DNA of 64,000 bases from Clostridium ihumii AP5. GTDB taxonomy: Bacteria > Bacillota > Clostridia > Clostridiales > Clostridiaceae. Made by a program: the position numbers and the translations under genes. Location of the stretch: positions 1 through 64,000 of the forward strand of contig NZ_CCAT010000086.1 of NCBI RefSeq assembly GCF_000612845.1, given 5' to 3'. The notes under the pieces are model-generated. The model saw only the letters and a list, made by a program, of their open reading frames with translations, ran no database searches and was not told the origin of the DNA. Below are positions 63,805-64,000 of this stretch, one piece after another (the first letter of the stretch is position 1; every line of letters begins with the position of its first letter).

Positions 63805-64000
63805 TTATATTAAATTGTTATTTTTAATTAGCTCTTGAACTATTTCTTTAAAAACTAGTGCCGATGTACGACCGCCAGCATCTTCCTTTATATCTATTTC
63901 TGGTATAAATACAACTAAAGAATAGTATTTGTTATTTTTTTCAAAAAAGCCTACAAACCATCCATCCGAATATTCCTTTCCATCAACAAAATATTCTGTA
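63805..64000 (-). CDS. Penicillin-binding transpeptidase-like protein (3' end only)
   Basis: Last 65 codons of a gene entering from the right edge. The readable C-terminus includes FVDGKEYSDGWFVGFFEKNN and DAGGRTSALVFKEIVQEL, which resemble the end of the serine transpeptidase/class D beta-lactamase fold (the DGWFVGF strand after the KTG triad). The KTG itself lies outside the window. Identity is therefore tentative: class B PBP, BlaR1-like or class D beta-lactamase. Confidence 0.7.
   Translation of the reverse strand, partial: TEYFVDGKEYSDGWFVGFFEKNNKYYSLVVFIPEIDIKEDAGGRTSALVFKEIVQELIKNNNLI

Noticed and set aside
1-64000. CRISPR array, prophage, tRNA or rRNA genes
   Set aside because: No regularly spaced repeats with unique spacers, no phage genes, no tRNA-like cloverleaf or rRNA sequence was recognised anywhere in the window.

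Overview
This window is one continuous piece of a low-GC (very AT-rich), endospore-forming Firmicute chromosome, almost certainly Clostridium sensu stricto. The support is a full set of sporulation genes (spoIIGA-sigE-sigG, sigK, spoIVA, spoVM, ylbJ, ylmC), clostridial gene content (pta-ackA, an Elp3-like radical SAM gene beside rnc, a DUF512 radical SAM gene beside der), and gene order that follows the Bacillus subtilis yloC-to-ffh and ftsA-to-sigG blocks. Species cannot be settled from the sequence alone. Nearly every gene is on the minus strand, so the window reads most naturally from right to left. Only tmcAL, ylbJ and rpmB are on the plus strand.

Layout, left to right. 1-7.7 kb: SRP targeting and chromosome organisation (ffh partial, ylxM, ftsY, smc, a 33-aa membrane protein, an Elp3-like radical SAM protein, rnc). 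7.9-10.3 kb: phospholipid and ribosome genes (acpP, plsX, rpmF, DUF177) behind a clear sigma-A promoter and a leader rich in symmetry. 10.4-12.8 kb: pta-ackA acetate/ATP pathway. 13.2-17.5 kb: tmcAL, ylbJ, a coiled-coil protein, coaD and rsmD (the ylb cluster). 17.5-22.2 kb: recG, yloV/fakA, yloU and rpmB. 22.3-38.0 kb: a long housekeeping block, read from its promoter as yicC-remA-gmk-rpoZ-coaBC, then priA-def-fmt-yugP-rsmB-rlmN-prpC-prkC-rsgA-rpe-thiN, then a small membrane gene and the 24-codon spoVM.

38.4-50.8 kb is more accessory: an aminotransferase, an NCS2 purine permease with an attenuator-like leader, asparaginase, spoIVA, a three-gene extracytoplasmic redox cassette (TlpA-like lipoprotein, CXXC mini-protein, polyferredoxin), gpsA, der and a DUF512 radical SAM protein. 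51.0-57.9 kb holds phoP-phoR, pgeF, nrdR, ylmC and the sporulation sigma cluster sigG-sigE-spoIIGA. 57.9-59.3 kb is a 1.4-kb gene-free stretch made of repeats, including a near-palindromic element of about 500 bp that looks like a MITE. 59.3-64 kb holds ftsZ-ftsA, aroE, an uninterrupted sigK and the 3' end of a transpeptidase gene.

Mechanistically the most interesting items are mutually exclusive terminator and antiterminator hairpins ahead of the purine permease, two long hairpins bracketing acpP directly upstream of rnc, PhoP-box-like direct repeats ahead of the redox cassette, a long-spacer (21 bp) promoter with a Spo0A-like box ahead of spoIIGA, a sigma-F-type promoter ahead of sigG, and the foldback element with its deletion derivative at 58.1-59.3 kb.
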